From: DTU018 sp003444615
GTDB lineage: Bacteria; Bacillota; Syntrophomonadia; Syntrophomonadales; Syntrophomonadaceae
Reading direction: 5' to 3'
Assembly (NCBI GenBank): GCA_049656905.1
Contig: JBASMO010000267.1
Location: forward strand, 1-16,064
Length of the DNA: 16,064 nucleotides
Each line of letters begins with the position of its first letter. Position 1 is the stretch's first letter. The notes below the pieces were generated by a model. The model was not told where the DNA came from and did no database searches. It was given only the letters and a program-made list of their open reading frames with translations. Shown here one piece after another: positions 1-8,010 of this stretch. Made by a program: the position numbers and the translations under genes.

Positions 1-8
1 TACTTTTA

Positions 9-713
9 TCATTCGGTCGCCAGCCTCCTTTCCGTGTAATCACCCAGAATAGCTATGGTTTTGGTCATTATCAGGTACAGCAAGGCAATGGTACCAAATA
101 CCCAGGTAGCCTGATAAGTATTAGCAAATACCAAATCACCGCGATGCATTAATTCTGCCACCGTAATGGCTGAAACCAGAGAACTGTCTTTTAATAAGGC
201 TATAAACTCATTTATCAGCGGAGGTATAACCACCTTAAAGGCTTGGGGGAGAATAACCAGAACCATAGCTTGGCGTTCGTTCATTCCCAAGGAACGGGCC
301 GCTTCCATTTGCCCTTTATCAATAGCCTGAATTCCGGCTCTTAATATCTCAGCAATGTAAGCACCACTGTTGAGTCCCAAGGCTATTATGGCCGATGACA
401 GGGGATCATTATCATAAAACATGGGCAGAATTCCGAAATAGAGCAAAAATATCTGCACAAATAGCGGGGTGCCCCGAAAGAAATCAATATAGGCCGTGGA
501 TATTGCGTATAAAATTTTATTTTTGGAAAGCTTACCCAGACCGGCAAATAAGCCCAGAACCATTCCCATAGCTACGGACAAGGTGGTAATAAAAATGGTG
601 TACCAGGCTCCTCCCAGGAAATAAACAAAGTTCTCAGCTACCACCTTAAAACCATGGGATGTGGTGATGGCATCTAATATTCCCAGCCCAAACGTAAATT
701 CTGACAATAGCAT
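9..713 (-). CDS. Polar amino acid ABC transporter permease (GlnP/HisM type)
   Basis: This is an inner-membrane channel subunit of a polar amino acid importer of the HAAT/PAAT class. The 234-residue length is normal for the family. Hydrophobic segments recur through the protein, and the family motif RGTPLFVQIFLLYFG lies at about residues 80-94. The cytoplasmic EAA loop that docks on the ATPase begins EAARSLGMNERQA at about residue 137 and runs to ILPQAF. The ATG at 711-713 follows a strong GGAGGAA ribosome site. The gene lies downstream of the binding-protein gene on the same strand, with an intercistronic hairpin between them. The ATPase is probably the next gene, beyond the left edge. The exact substrate (glutamine, arginine, cystine or another) cannot be told from the sequence. 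Confidence 0.93.
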   Translation of the reverse strand: MLLSEFTFGLGILDAITTSHGFKVVAENFVYFLGGAWYTIFITTLSVAMGMVLGLFAGLGKLSKNKILYAISTAYIDFFRGTPLFVQIFLLYFGILPMFYDNDPLSSAIIALGLNSGAYIAEILRAGIQAIDKGQMEAARSLGMNERQAMVLVILPQAFKVVIPPLINEFIALLKDSSLVSAITVAELMHRGDLVFANTYQATWVFGTIALLYLIMTKTIAILGDYTERRLATE

Positions 714-740
714 AAGGTGTTCCTCCTACCCAGACATAGT

Positions 741-769
741 GAAAGCGCGAAGGACCGCCTCGCGCTTTC
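741..769 (-). promoter_or_regulatory. Intercistronic 10-bp hairpin between binding protein and permease
   Basis: GAAAGCGCGA at 741-750 and TCGCGCTTTC at 760-769 form a perfect 10-bp inverted repeat around a 9-nt loop. In the minus-strand transcript it lies between the binding-protein stop and the permease ribosome site. No T-run follows, so it is a poor intrinsic terminator. In binding-protein transporters such hairpins commonly protect the upstream message and damp downstream expression, giving an excess of binding protein. That role is inferred here. Confidence 0.7.
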
Positions 770-802
770 GAGAGTGGTTACTAATACTACTAATGGCTCC
801 CT

Positions 803-1606
803 TTATTTAATCCATTTATTATAAATCTCATCGTAAGTACCGTTTTCTTTAATTTTGGCTAAGCCCTCATTTAGCATTTCCAGCAGTTCGGTATTACCCT
901 TCTTAACCGCAATGCCATACTGATCATCAGCCGAGAACATTTCTCCGACCATCATGACGTTGGTATCTTCCGTAGTCTCAATGTAGTTGGCAGTTACCGG
1001 ATAATCATTTACTACCGCATCAACGCCGCCTTTCTCCAACTCAATAAAAGCTAAACCGATATCATCAAAAATGCGTACTTCTGTACTGGCCTCTTCCTTT
1101 TTAACTCCATCACAGTAGGCTGCTCCGATGGTTCCATTTTGAGCTGCTAGTTTTTTGCCCTTCAGATCTTCGGTGCTCTTTATATCCTGATTATCCTTAT
1201 GCACTGCAATGATTAAACCAGCATCAAAATAAGCATCTGTAAAATCAACCGATTCTAAACGTTCTGGAGTTATTGACATACCAGCAATAGCAGCATCAAT
1301 CTTACCACCTTGTACTGAGGGAACCAGAGCTTTGAAGTCCATATGTTTAATCTCTACTTCATAGCCTTGTACTTCCCCGATAGCCCGGATTAAATCCATA
1401 TCAAATCCAGTTAATTCACCACTGCTTTCCTGCATTTCAAAGGGCGGGAAAGTAGCATTAGTTCCAACTACCAGCTTTTTAACTTCTGTTGCTGTACCAT
1501 TATCGCTTTGGGCTTCATTATCTGCCTGTCCGCCACACCCAACCAAGGCAAAAGCCATGGCCAAAACCAACAGGCTGGCCAGTATTAGCTTTACAAAATT
1601 TCTCAT
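803..1606 (-). CDS. Amino acid ABC transporter substrate-binding lipoprotein (SBP family 3)
   Basis: This is the extracellular solute-binding protein of the adjacent importer. Residues 1-23 are a lipoprotein signal: charged MRNFVK, a hydrophobic stretch, then the lipobox LVGC with the lipidated Cys at 24. A short polar, low-complexity linker (QADNEAQSDNGT) follows. The mature domain starts KLVVGTNATFPPFEM and continues GELTGFDMDLIRAIGE, then IAGMSITPERLESVDFTDAYFDAG, the hallmark ligand-binding segments of SBP_bac_3 proteins. Length (267 residues) is typical. The ATG at 1604-1606 has AAGGAGAG about 10 nt upstream. A sigma-A-like promoter lies at 1664-1692. Substrate is not determined; glutamine, arginine, histidine or cystine are the usual ligands. 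Confidence 0.94.
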   Translation of the reverse strand: MRNFVKLILASLLVLAMAFALVGCGGQADNEAQSDNGTATEVKKLVVGTNATFPPFEMQESSGELTGFDMDLIRAIGEVQGYEVEIKHMDFKALVPSVQGGKIDAAIAGMSITPERLESVDFTDAYFDAGLIIAVHKDNQDIKSTEDLKGKKLAAQNGTIGAAYCDGVKKEEASTEVRIFDDIGLAFIELEKGGVDAVVNDYPVTANYIETTEDTNVMMVGEMFSADDQYGIAVKKGNTELLEMLNEGLAKIKENGTYDEIYNKWIK

Positions 1607-1663
1607 TAACCCGCACTCTCCTTTTTAATTCTTACTGATGTGAAACAGTAACAATCTGAAATA

Positions 1664-1692
1664 ATTATACAGTTTGTTGTATTAAACTACAA
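1664..1692 (-). promoter_or_regulatory. Sigma-A-like promoter for the amino acid transporter
   Basis: On the minus strand, TTGTAG (1687-1692) is separated by exactly 17 nt from a perfect TATAAT (1664-1669). Within the spacer, AGTTT (1671-1675) and AAACT (1684-1688) form a 5-bp inverted repeat that could be an operator. The repeat is short and may be chance. The predicted leader to the ATG at 1606 is about 50 nt. Confidence 0.6.
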
Positions 1693-1730
1693 TCGCAAAA
1701 TGAATTAGCAAGCTTCTGGTCCGGCTGGTG

Positions 1731-1739
1731 TGATATGAT
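1731..1739 (+). promoter_or_regulatory. Extended -10 promoter element for the EamA gene
   Basis: TGATATGAT (TG at 1731-1732, hexamer TATGAT at 1734-1739) fits an extended -10 element facing the EamA-family gene at 1785. I see no convincing -35 at normal spacing. The rest of the 1607-1784 divergent gap holds only the opposing transporter promoter. Confidence 0.35.
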
Positions 1740-1784
1740 AATGTCTGGATGTTTATTCAGTAATTATGTAAAAGGGAAAGAACT

Positions 1785-2693
1785 ATGACCGTTAATCTAC
1801 TGCGCAATCGTATTGGAGCCGAACTCAGCATGCTATTGGTGGCCTTCATTTGGGGGACCACCTTTGTTATTGTAAAAAATGGGCTTAATGATATTGAACC
1901 TTTTCTTTTTTTGGGGCTGCGGTTTATTCTAGCCTTTCTTGTGTTGGCTGCCCTGGCAGGTAAAAATATTTTGCGAGCAACTCTAGCTACCTGGCTGGCA
2001 GGTTCATTATTAGGTATCTTTTTGTTTATAGGTTATACTTTTCAAACTATCGGACTGCAGTACACAACTTCATCCAATGCCGGCTTTATAACCGGGGTTA
2101 GTGTAGTTCTGGTTCCCATTATAGATTCAACCCTAAAAAAGGCCTGGCCCTCTGTCAGTACCCTGATAACCGTGGTGATTGCTGCCGCCGGTCTGTTTCT
2201 TTTATCAGTTCCCGCCGGTCAGTTTCGTTTATCCTACGGGGATATGCTGGTTTTAGTCTGTGCCTTCGGTTTTGCCATTCATATTGTTTTGGTAGACCGT
2301 TATTCCCACAAACACGATGTAGTAGCTATTACCGCCGTACAAATACTGTTCGTGGGCATAGTGTGCCTGGGAATAGGTTTGATTTGCGAAACCTGGCCGG
2401 TAAAACTTACCCCCAATGCTGTGCGGGCTATCCTGATCACTTCGATTTTAGCTACCTCACTGGCTTTTCTTCTGCAAAATGGCCTGCAAAAATACAGCAC
2501 ACCCACTCGTATCGCAGTAGTCTTAACTATGGAGCCTGTTTTCGCGGCCATGGCCGGATACCTTTGGGCCAGTGAACTGCTTAGCCCCCGAGCCCTGATA
2601 GGGGCTGCACTGATTTTGTGCTCTATGCTTTTTGCTGTATTATCACATCCCAGTTCTTCCTCGGCATCTGTCGACGAAAATCTACAGGTTTGA
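1785..2693 (+). CDS. EamA/DMT-superfamily permease
   Basis: This is an integral membrane permease of the drug/metabolite transporter superfamily. The 302 residues contain two homologous EamA repeats of about 5 membrane helices each (roughly 15-145 and 155-288). The first repeat carries the typical opening LLVAFIWGTTFVIVKN and GLRFILAFLVL. The second ends with the characteristic PVFAAMAGYLWASELL followed by a final helix. Members export amino acids, nucleosides or other metabolites, and the substrate cannot be predicted here. The ATG at 1785 has a weak AAGGGAAAG ribosome site. The metallo-hydrolase gene follows on the same strand and is probably co-transcribed; the family assignment is secure, the role is not. 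Confidence 0.92.
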   Translation: MTVNLLRNRIGAELSMLLVAFIWGTTFVIVKNGLNDIEPFLFLGLRFILAFLVLAALAGKNILRATLATWLAGSLLGIFLFIGYTFQTIGLQYTTSSNAGFITGVSVVLVPIIDSTLKKAWPSVSTLITVVIAAAGLFLLSVPAGQFRLSYGDMLVLVCAFGFAIHIVLVDRYSHKHDVVAITAVQILFVGIVCLGIGLICETWPVKLTPNAVRAILITSILATSLAFLLQNGLQKYSTPTRIAVVLTMEPVFAAMAGYLWASELLSPRALIGAALILCSMLFAVLSHPSSSSASVDENLQV

Positions 2694-2754
2694 CTTGCCA
2701 GACCCGATTCTTATCTGTAAAGATTATCATATAGAGATTTTTGGGGGGACGGTA

Positions 2755-3741
2755 GTGCGGGGAGAGTTGTTTCGTAAACAGATTTTATACCGGCAGGGTG
2801 ATATCTATGTCTTAAGAAATACCATGCCTTTTCCTCTACGGGAAAGCAACGCTTTTATGGCTGAATCTGAGCAAGGCTGGACAGTGATTGATACCGGTGT
2901 TAATACTCCTGAAAATCAGCAACGCTGGACATTAGCGTTAAAAGAAATCGGCATATCCTTCCGGCATATTCAAAGAATATATATTACCCATTATCATCAT
3001 GATCATCTAGGTTTAGCTGGGTGGCTACAGGAAAAAAGTGAGGCCCAGGTTTTCCTGCCCCCACCTGACCTGCTCACCTTTAATACTTATATTAGTAGTG
3101 ACCAATACTACCCGGCAGTTAAGGACCTTTGTCTGCAGGCGGGTTGGAACCACCAGTTAATAGAGTCTTTGGCTGATGACGTGAAAAGCATTGATGTTTT
3201 AATGCAGCCCTACCCCTACCTATCTTCCCTTCCAGAAGATAGTCAATTGGAATTTGGCGGCTGTAGGTATAGAACATATCTGGTTCCTGGTCATTCTGAT
3301 GGACATATAGTATTTATTGGTGATAATGGCTGGCTGCTGGGGGGTGACAACCTGATTAAACACACCATACTGCATCTGACTGACTGGCCTCACACTCGCC
3401 TGGTTAACCCCCTGGAGGATCACCTGCAAGCTCTGCAAGAACTGGACAGCCTTGACATCAAGCTAGTATTGCCAGGACACGGCATGTGCTTTTCCCATCT
3501 GACCGAAAAAATCGAGGCAGTGATAGAACATCATGAGAAAAGAAAAAACCAAGTGCTCCAAGGCCTAAAGGGTATTTCATCTGCCTGGGATCTGGCTGTT
3601 AAACTGTTTGGGGATAATCCCTATATTCATATCAAACGATTAGTATTAGCTGAAACCTTGGCCTATCTCAATGCCCTAGCCAGTCAACAGCAAATAGCAG
3701 TTGAACAACAGGCCGGGATAAATTACTACAAAAGACTATAA
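2755..3741 (+). CDS. Metallo-beta-lactamase-fold hydrolase
   Basis: This is a zinc-dependent hydrolase of the MBL superfamily, glyoxalase-II-like branch, with unknown substrate. Numbered from the GTG at 2755 (328 residues), the metal motif THYHHDH (HxHxDH) lies at 78-84, the next ligand His in VPGHSDGH at about 180, the bridging Asp in LLGGDNL at about 198, and a late His in PGHG at about 242. All expected metal ligands are present. I chose the GTG because GGGGGGA sits 5 nt upstream. The longest open frame begins at a TTG (2632) that has no ribosome site, overlaps the EamA gene by 62 nt and adds residues unlike the family start. The stop overlaps the convergent DUF167 gene by 6 nt. Confidence 0.85.
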   Translation: MRGELFRKQILYRQGDIYVLRNTMPFPLRESNAFMAESEQGWTVIDTGVNTPENQQRWTLALKEIGISFRHIQRIYITHYHHDHLGLAGWLQEKSEAQVFLPPPDLLTFNTYISSDQYYPAVKDLCLQAGWNHQLIESLADDVKSIDVLMQPYPYLSSLPEDSQLEFGGCRYRTYLVPGHSDGHIVFIGDNGWLLGGDNLIKHTILHLTDWPHTRLVNPLEDHLQALQELDSLDIKLVLPGHGMCFSHLTEKIEAVIEHHEKRKNQVLQGLKGISSAWDLAVKLFGDNPYIHIKRLVLAETLAYLNALASQQQIAVEQQAGINYYKRL

Positions 3742-4029
3742 TGATTCCAAACGGGAGCGAAGCCACTTTTCATTAACTCCACTGATTTCAATTATTTTAC
3801 TCTGGCTGGTTTCTCCATGCACAATTGCTATATCCTTCCGGGGAATATCCAGTAAACCGGACAGGAATTTGATTAGAGCTTGGTTGGCTTCTCCGTCAAC
3901 TGGCGGCGCGGTTAGCTTGATTTTCAAGAAACCATCCAACTCCCCACTTACCATATTTTTAGATGAACGGGGCTGCACTCTAACCGCCAGGCGCACACCA
4001 TCCTGAACAGTCATTATATTAATCATCAT
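3736..4029 (-). CDS. DUF167 (YggU-family) protein
   Basis: This small conserved protein of about 97 residues belongs to DUF167/UPF0235. It shows the family signature: VRVQPRSSKN near residue 17, then LKIKLTAPPVDGEANQALI and a C-terminal helix. The function is unknown. In many bacteria the family sits beside yggT and yggS, as it does here two genes from yggT. The first ATG (4027-4029) is only 3 nt from the AAGGAG site, while the adjacent second ATG (4024-4026) has better spacing, so the real start may be one codon later. The gene overlaps the end of divIVA by 11 nt, implying translational coupling. Its stop runs 6 nt past the stop of the convergent MBL gene. It is the last gene of the long minus-strand cluster. 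Confidence 0.88.
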   Translation of the reverse strand: MMINIMTVQDGVRLAVRVQPRSSKNMVSGELDGFLKIKLTAPPVDGEANQALIKFLSGLLDIPRKDIAIVHGETSQSKIIEISGVNEKWLRSRLESL

Positions 4030-4528
4030 GGGCTCCTTGGCTAATATTTATGGACTCCAGCCGTTCCATCATCTCTTTTAAGTCTTTGCCATAGAAAAAG
4101 TCCGACAATTCCTCTATTTTGTGCTGATTTTTGTCAAGCATTTCCAACTGCACGTTAATCTGAGCTCTTAACTCGGTATTAAAAAGATTCATTCGTTTTA
4201 TTATCTCCTGATAGACCATTAATACATCCGATATTCTACGTTTGGATTCCTCTAACATTAGCTGGGCTTCTTTTCTAGCTGCCTCTTTAAGATCTTCTGC
4301 GGTTTGTTGAGCTAGAATCAAGCTGTTATTCATGGTCTCCTCTATGCGGTGATAACGAGTTAATTCGTGCTCTAACTGTTGAATCCTTTCACGTATTTTG
4401 GCATTTTCACTGTACAGTGTTTCATAGTCCTGGGCAATGCGTACCAAAAAATTGCGTACCTCGTCCTCACTATACCCACGTACAGCTTTGCGAAATTGTT
4501 GATTGCGAATCTCCATAGCAGTGATCAT
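4019..4528 (-). CDS. divIVA: DivIVA-domain cell division/polarity protein
   Basis: DivIVA proteins bind negatively curved membrane at septa and poles and recruit division or polarity partners. The N-terminal lipid-binding domain is clear: MITAMEIRNQQF, then GYSEDEVRNFL, matching the family pattern of LTPLDI...RGYDEDEVNEFL. Residues from about 30 to 150 are a charged, coiled-coil-rich region with heptad-like spacing. I start at the ATG 4526-4528 (169 residues), 10 nt after GGGAGG. The longer frame opens at a TTG and adds ten residues encoded by the ribosome site itself. It lies between the U32 gene (33-nt gap) and DUF167 (overlap). Its place at the end of a sepF-proC-yggT cluster matches its usual Gram-positive neighbourhood. 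Confidence 0.9.
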   Translation of the reverse strand: MITAMEIRNQQFRKAVRGYSEDEVRNFLVRIAQDYETLYSENAKIRERIQQLEHELTRYHRIEETMNNSLILAQQTAEDLKEAARKEAQLMLEESKRRISDVLMVYQEIIKRMNLFNTELRAQINVQLEMLDKNQHKIEELSDFFYGKDLKEMMERLESINISQGAHDD

Positions 4529-4561
4529 TTTTGGGCATCCTCCCTTTTTTTCAACCAAAGG

Positions 4562-6460
4562 TTATCTACCGACAAAACAGCCTGAGGTTAGTCCCTGGGG
4601 GTAGCAGTTTAGTAAACGTTGGTAGGGTTCACCACTTTCCCATCGTCCCTGGGATAATTGCTGCAACCCCTCTTGATAGATGGAAACTACCTCATACAAG
4701 TCACTGGCTGGCATATACTGTCCTTCTATACGCAAACCATTGGCAGCGTCTTTCGCCAGTACAGGTAAATAATTATAGAGGCAAATATCATTAGGCAAAT
4801 AAATATGGTTGCGACACTGGTCATCGCTGTAAATCATATAATACTGCCCTAGTTCATCTATTAAGAAAGCCCCTTCTTCCTGGCAAGATACTGAACAAGG
4901 TTTTTGTGCGTCACCAGCAGCTGCTTTAATCAGACATAAGTCGGTTATCAAAGCACGCTGAGGCCCATGCACGATTACATCCACACTCATACCCGATGCA
5001 AGCAAGGCCAGGATATCGGCAAAAGTGCTTTCCAGAGAAACCGTAAAACGAGCTAAGCCCTGGTCAATCATCAACTGTCCGGCTTGAGAGTTGCAAATAT
5101 TTAAGCCGGCTCCTCCATAAAGAGTAAAACCACGACCCCGGCCTTCCTGAAAAGTTCCTAAATCATTGACCATAATAGCCTGCCCATCATACTCACCTAA
5201 CCGGTCCAACTGTCCTTTTATTCTCTCCAGGTCCTGCTGCAATACAATGCGGGGAGTTTCAATAACATATTCGAGTCGCTGTTCCTGACAATAGCGCATG
5301 GCTTCAATTAATTCCGACCACGACCATCCCCGACTACCAGGCTGCATTTTTTCTAAACCCAGTATAAAGTATCCAATGGGCTGATCTTTTAATTTTTTTA
5401 GAGCTTCCAGGTTGCCCACTTTTACAATTAATTCCGGTACGCTCAGGGCAGTATCATGGAAAGGCTCAAAATCGTTAGCACTTAGAGTTACCACCTTTAC
5501 CGGAGCCGTAGGAAAAAAAGGTTCCCTGCTGCCGTCAAGTCCAATAGAATCCAATTCAATCCGTCCCAAGAGACCCGCACTGTTAAAATCCCGAACACGT
5601 TTATCCTGCAAATTTTGCATAGCATTGCGGTCAGTGTGGTAAATATCCGGCTCCTGAGTGATCCGGTCCAATGCTTCTCGATAGGTTTTAACCAGAAAGG
5701 TTAGATAATCCGAGTCCCGCATGCGCCCCTCAATTTTAAAAGATTCTATTCCCGCCTTCACTAGTTCTAACAGGTGAGGATAGAGACATAGGTCTTTGTG
5801 AGCTAGATAATAGCCGGTGGGCAGAAGAGTGTTGCCTCTTCCTAATTGATATTTCCACCGGCAAGGCTTACGGCAACGTCCCCGATTGCCACTTTCACCA
5901 GCTATGAGACTGCTAAAAAGACACTGACCGGTATGAGAAATGCACATATCTCCGTGAGCAAAAAACTCCAGGCCTAGGTTGCTATTGCTATGGATATCTT
6001 CAATCTCCTGCAAGTTAAGATTCTTGGAGAGAATAACCCGGCTAAAACCCAGTGACTCCAGGAATTTCACCGCACTGGAGCTGCCTACACCCATCTGAAC
6101 ACTGGCATGCATAGGAATGGTTAATCCCATTTCCCGGTGTATTTTGGCTACAGCCAAGTCCTGAATAATTAAACCGTCAGCTTTAATCTCTTGCAAAAAA
6201 AATAAGTAATCCTGGATTTCAGACAGATCGTCATTACCATAGAGGTTATTTACGGTAATATACAACCGCTTACCCAAATCATGGAGATAATCTGCCGCTT
6301 GTTTTAATTCTCGGTCAGAAAAATTAAAATCCGGACGAAGCATACGCATATTAAACCGCTTGCCGCCGGCATAAACTGCATCTGCTCCCGCTTGAGCTAC
6401 ACTTTGGAGAACATCCCATTTTCCAGCGGGAGCTAGCAATTCTACTTGGTTATTCAACAT
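4562..6460 (-). CDS. U32-family peptidase-like protein (RlhA/TrhP-type RNA hydroxylase relative)
   Basis: This 632-residue protein is of the peptidase U32 family. The N-terminal barrel domain starts with VELLAPAGKWDVLQSVAQAGADAVY. The family signature LEFFAHGDMCISHTGQC runs from about 164 to 180, followed by GNRGRCRKPCRW. It supplies Cys 173, 180, 196 and 200, the likely Fe-S ligands. KAGIESFKIEGRMRD follows at about residue 233. Characterised relatives make 5-hydroxycytidine in 23S rRNA (RlhA) or 5-hydroxyuridine in tRNA (TrhP) rather than acting as proteases. The protein is closer in length to RlhA than to the roughly 400-residue TrhP forms, and its C-terminal half holds extra cysteines (CSVSC near 520). 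Which RNA it modifies is not visible. It occupies the slot where ylmH commonly lies. The start ATG has AAAGGGG upstream. Confidence 0.88.
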   Translation of the reverse strand: MLNNQVELLAPAGKWDVLQSVAQAGADAVYAGGKRFNMRMLRPDFNFSDRELKQAADYLHDLGKRLYITVNNLYGNDDLSEIQDYLFFLQEIKADGLIIQDLAVAKIHREMGLTIPMHASVQMGVGSSSAVKFLESLGFSRVILSKNLNLQEIEDIHSNSNLGLEFFAHGDMCISHTGQCLFSSLIAGESGNRGRCRKPCRWKYQLGRGNTLLPTGYYLAHKDLCLYPHLLELVKAGIESFKIEGRMRDSDYLTFLVKTYREALDRITQEPDIYHTDRNAMQNLQDKRVRDFNSAGLLGRIELDSIGLDGSREPFFPTAPVKVVTLSANDFEPFHDTALSVPELIVKVGNLEALKKLKDQPIGYFILGLEKMQPGSRGWSWSELIEAMRYCQEQRLEYVIETPRIVLQQDLERIKGQLDRLGEYDGQAIMVNDLGTFQEGRGRGFTLYGGAGLNICNSQAGQLMIDQGLARFTVSLESTFADILALLASGMSVDVIVHGPQRALITDLCLIKAAAGDAQKPCSVSCQEEGAFLIDELGQYYMIYSDDQCRNHIYLPNDICLYNYLPVLAKDAANGLRIEGQYMPASDLYEVVSIYQEGLQQLSQGRWESGEPYQRLLNCYPQGLTSGCFVGR

Positions 6461-6476
6461 TAAGAATTGACCCCTT

Positions 6477-6739
6477 TTATAAGATGTAATAGAGAATCTT
6501 AATTACTATGCTTTGTACCAAATATACAGCGAAGACCGCCAGTATCGGCGAAAAATCCAGTCCACCAGCAGGAGGAAGTAAACGGCGAAAAGGGCTCATC
6601 ACAGGTTCGGTAACTTCATATATAAACTTTATGATCGGGTGATACGGGTCGTGGCGAATGAAAGTATACAGCGCCCGATAATCAGCCACACCAGAACAGT
6701 AAAGGCGGTTTCAACAATTTGTATAATAAATGCGTTCAA
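6477..6739 (-). pseudogene. yggT: YggT/YlmG-family membrane protein, disrupted by a -1 base frameshift
   Basis: YggT/YlmG proteins are small two-helix membrane proteins linked to division and envelope processes. A TTG at 6737-6739, 6 nt after a strong GGGGAGGA site (6746-6753), opens LNAFIIQIVETAFTVLVWLI, a good first helix, then runs into a wrong frame. The rest (RALYTFIRHDPYHPIIKF, then EPVMSPFRRLLPPAGGLDFSP and a second helix) is in another frame down to the stop at 6477. The span is 263 nt, and one extra base near 6671-6680 (by the GGG at 6674-6676) would give an intact protein of 87 residues with the conserved R-A-L motif. Taken alone, the downstream frame would start at a GTG (6689) with no first helix. 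It may be a real mutation or an assembly error. Confidence 0.82.
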
Positions 6740-6755
6740 CAAAAATCCTCCCCGT

Positions 6756-7556
6756 TTATTCTTGACCTAGTTGAATGGAACGGTGGTACGCCTTTTCAAT
6801 GGCATTATAAAATGCACTGCGCAGTCCCCGTTCTTCAAGCTGCTTAACAGCAGCAATGGTTGTCCCTCCTGGAGAAGACACCTGATTCCTTAGTTCAGCC
6901 GGATGCTTTCCGGTAATCTCCAACATTTTGATGCTGCCGCCTATTGTAGTAAGTACCAGCTCTTTGGCCAGCTCCCAATCCAATCCTATATGGACAGCAG
7001 CTTCCGTCATAGCTTCAACTACCATCATAACATAAGCTGGTCCAGAACCAGATACAGCAGTTATGGCATCCATATGCTTTTCGTCGGTGCGGACGGTTCT
7101 ACCTAATCCTGATAAAAGCTTTTCTACCTGAATAAGATCTTCTTCACTTGCTCCTTCTCCGGCAGCGATAGCTGTAATACCTTCTCCCACCAGTGCAGGC
7201 AGATTAGGCATTATCCTTACTACTTTTCCGTCAGGGGGTAAACAGCTCTGTATGAAGCCGGTTTTCACTCCTGCCGCTACCGAAATCAAAAGCTGCCCAG
7301 GCTTCCATGCCTGGGCGGTGTTTCTAAGAACTTCGCCAATCTGGTGAGGTTTAACCGCCAGCAACACTATGTCGGACTGGCCGACCACTTCGAGTTGGTC
7401 ACCTCTTTGGGCTTGAAAAAGATCCACAAAGAGCTTGGCCTGGCCATCATCAATATCATTAACCAGCAGAGTAGCATAGGGTCGAGGTTCTTTATCATAA
7501 ATTCCCGAAACAATGGCTTTAGCCATCTTACCGCAGCCGATAACTCCTAATATCAT
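6756..7556 (-). CDS. proC: Pyrroline-5-carboxylate reductase
   Basis: ProC catalyses the last step of proline synthesis, reducing pyrroline-5-carboxylate to proline with NAD(P)H in the cytosol. The 266-residue length is standard. The N-terminal Rossmann fold opens MILGVIGCGKMAKAIVSGI, with the GxGxMA dinucleotide loop. The ProC signature is complete near the C-terminus: AVSGSGPAYVMMVVEAMTEA and RNQVSSPGGTTIAAVKQLE, the latter containing the substrate/NADP-site residues. The ATG overlaps the sepF stop in a TAATG arrangement, so translation is probably coupled. The yggT start follows the proC stop by 16 nt. The order sepF-proC-yggT is a widespread arrangement. Confidence 0.96.
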   Translation of the reverse strand: MILGVIGCGKMAKAIVSGIYDKEPRPYATLLVNDIDDGQAKLFVDLFQAQRGDQLEVVGQSDIVLLAVKPHQIGEVLRNTAQAWKPGQLLISVAAGVKTGFIQSCLPPDGKVVRIMPNLPALVGEGITAIAAGEGASEEDLIQVEKLLSGLGRTVRTDEKHMDAITAVSGSGPAYVMMVVEAMTEAAVHIGLDWELAKELVLTTIGGSIKMLEITGKHPAELRNQVSSPGGTTIAAVKQLEERGLRSAFYNAIEKAYHRSIQLGQE

Positions 7557-7981
7557 TAGCGGTCTACTCCTGGGGTATTAAACCATCCGGGACGACGTAT
7601 CACTGAACGGTGATCCCGGGTAATTTCAACATTGCTGGGCGTGAAAAGAAAAATATGCCGACCCAGCTGCTGACTGTGACCATCTAAAGCATAGGTGGTA
7701 CCGCTGAGAAAATCAATTATGCGCTGGGCTATTTCCGGTGACGTAGCTTCCATATTCATAATAACCTGTTTGCGATTCTTCAGGTGATCAGCTAAAATCT
7801 GAACTTCATCAAAGCTTTCCGGTTCGCAGACCACTACTTTCATAGTTTTGTTAGTGTGTATGCTGACTATATTAGCTGGATTCCTGCTTTCTTCTAGATT
7901 TTTAGGGATTTCTAATAACTCTTCCCTTACTTCCTCGTGTTCGACACCGAGCCATGACCAAAACTTATCACCAATACCCAT
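7556..7981 (-). CDS. sepF: Cell division protein SepF
   Basis: SepF anchors and bundles FtsZ at the septum in Gram-positives. The 141 residues comprise an N-terminal amphipathic segment (MGIGDKFWSWLG) suited to membrane binding, a short acidic linker, and the C-terminal FtsZ-binding core from about residue 45. That core shows MKVVVCEPESFDEVQILADH, RIIDFLSGTTYALDGHSQQ and HIFLFTPSNVEI, all highly characteristic. The ATG at 7979-7981 follows GGGAGG with an A-rich spacer. It overlaps proC by one base and lies 29 nt after yggS, consistent with one operon for division functions. Confidence 0.96.
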   Translation of the reverse strand: MGIGDKFWSWLGVEHEEVREELLEIPKNLEESRNPANIVSIHTNKTMKVVVCEPESFDEVQILADHLKNRKQVIMNMEATSPEIAQRIIDFLSGTTYALDGHSQQLGRHIFLFTPSNVEITRDHRSVIRRPGWFNTPGVDR

Positions 7982-8010
7982 TTTTTTCAGCCTCCCTCGC
8001 CTATATTATT

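Noticed and set aside
6477..6689. Treating the 70-residue downstream frame as the complete YggT gene
   Set aside because: Its GTG start has no ribosome site and it lacks the first membrane helix, which is encoded just upstream in another frame behind a strong ribosome site.
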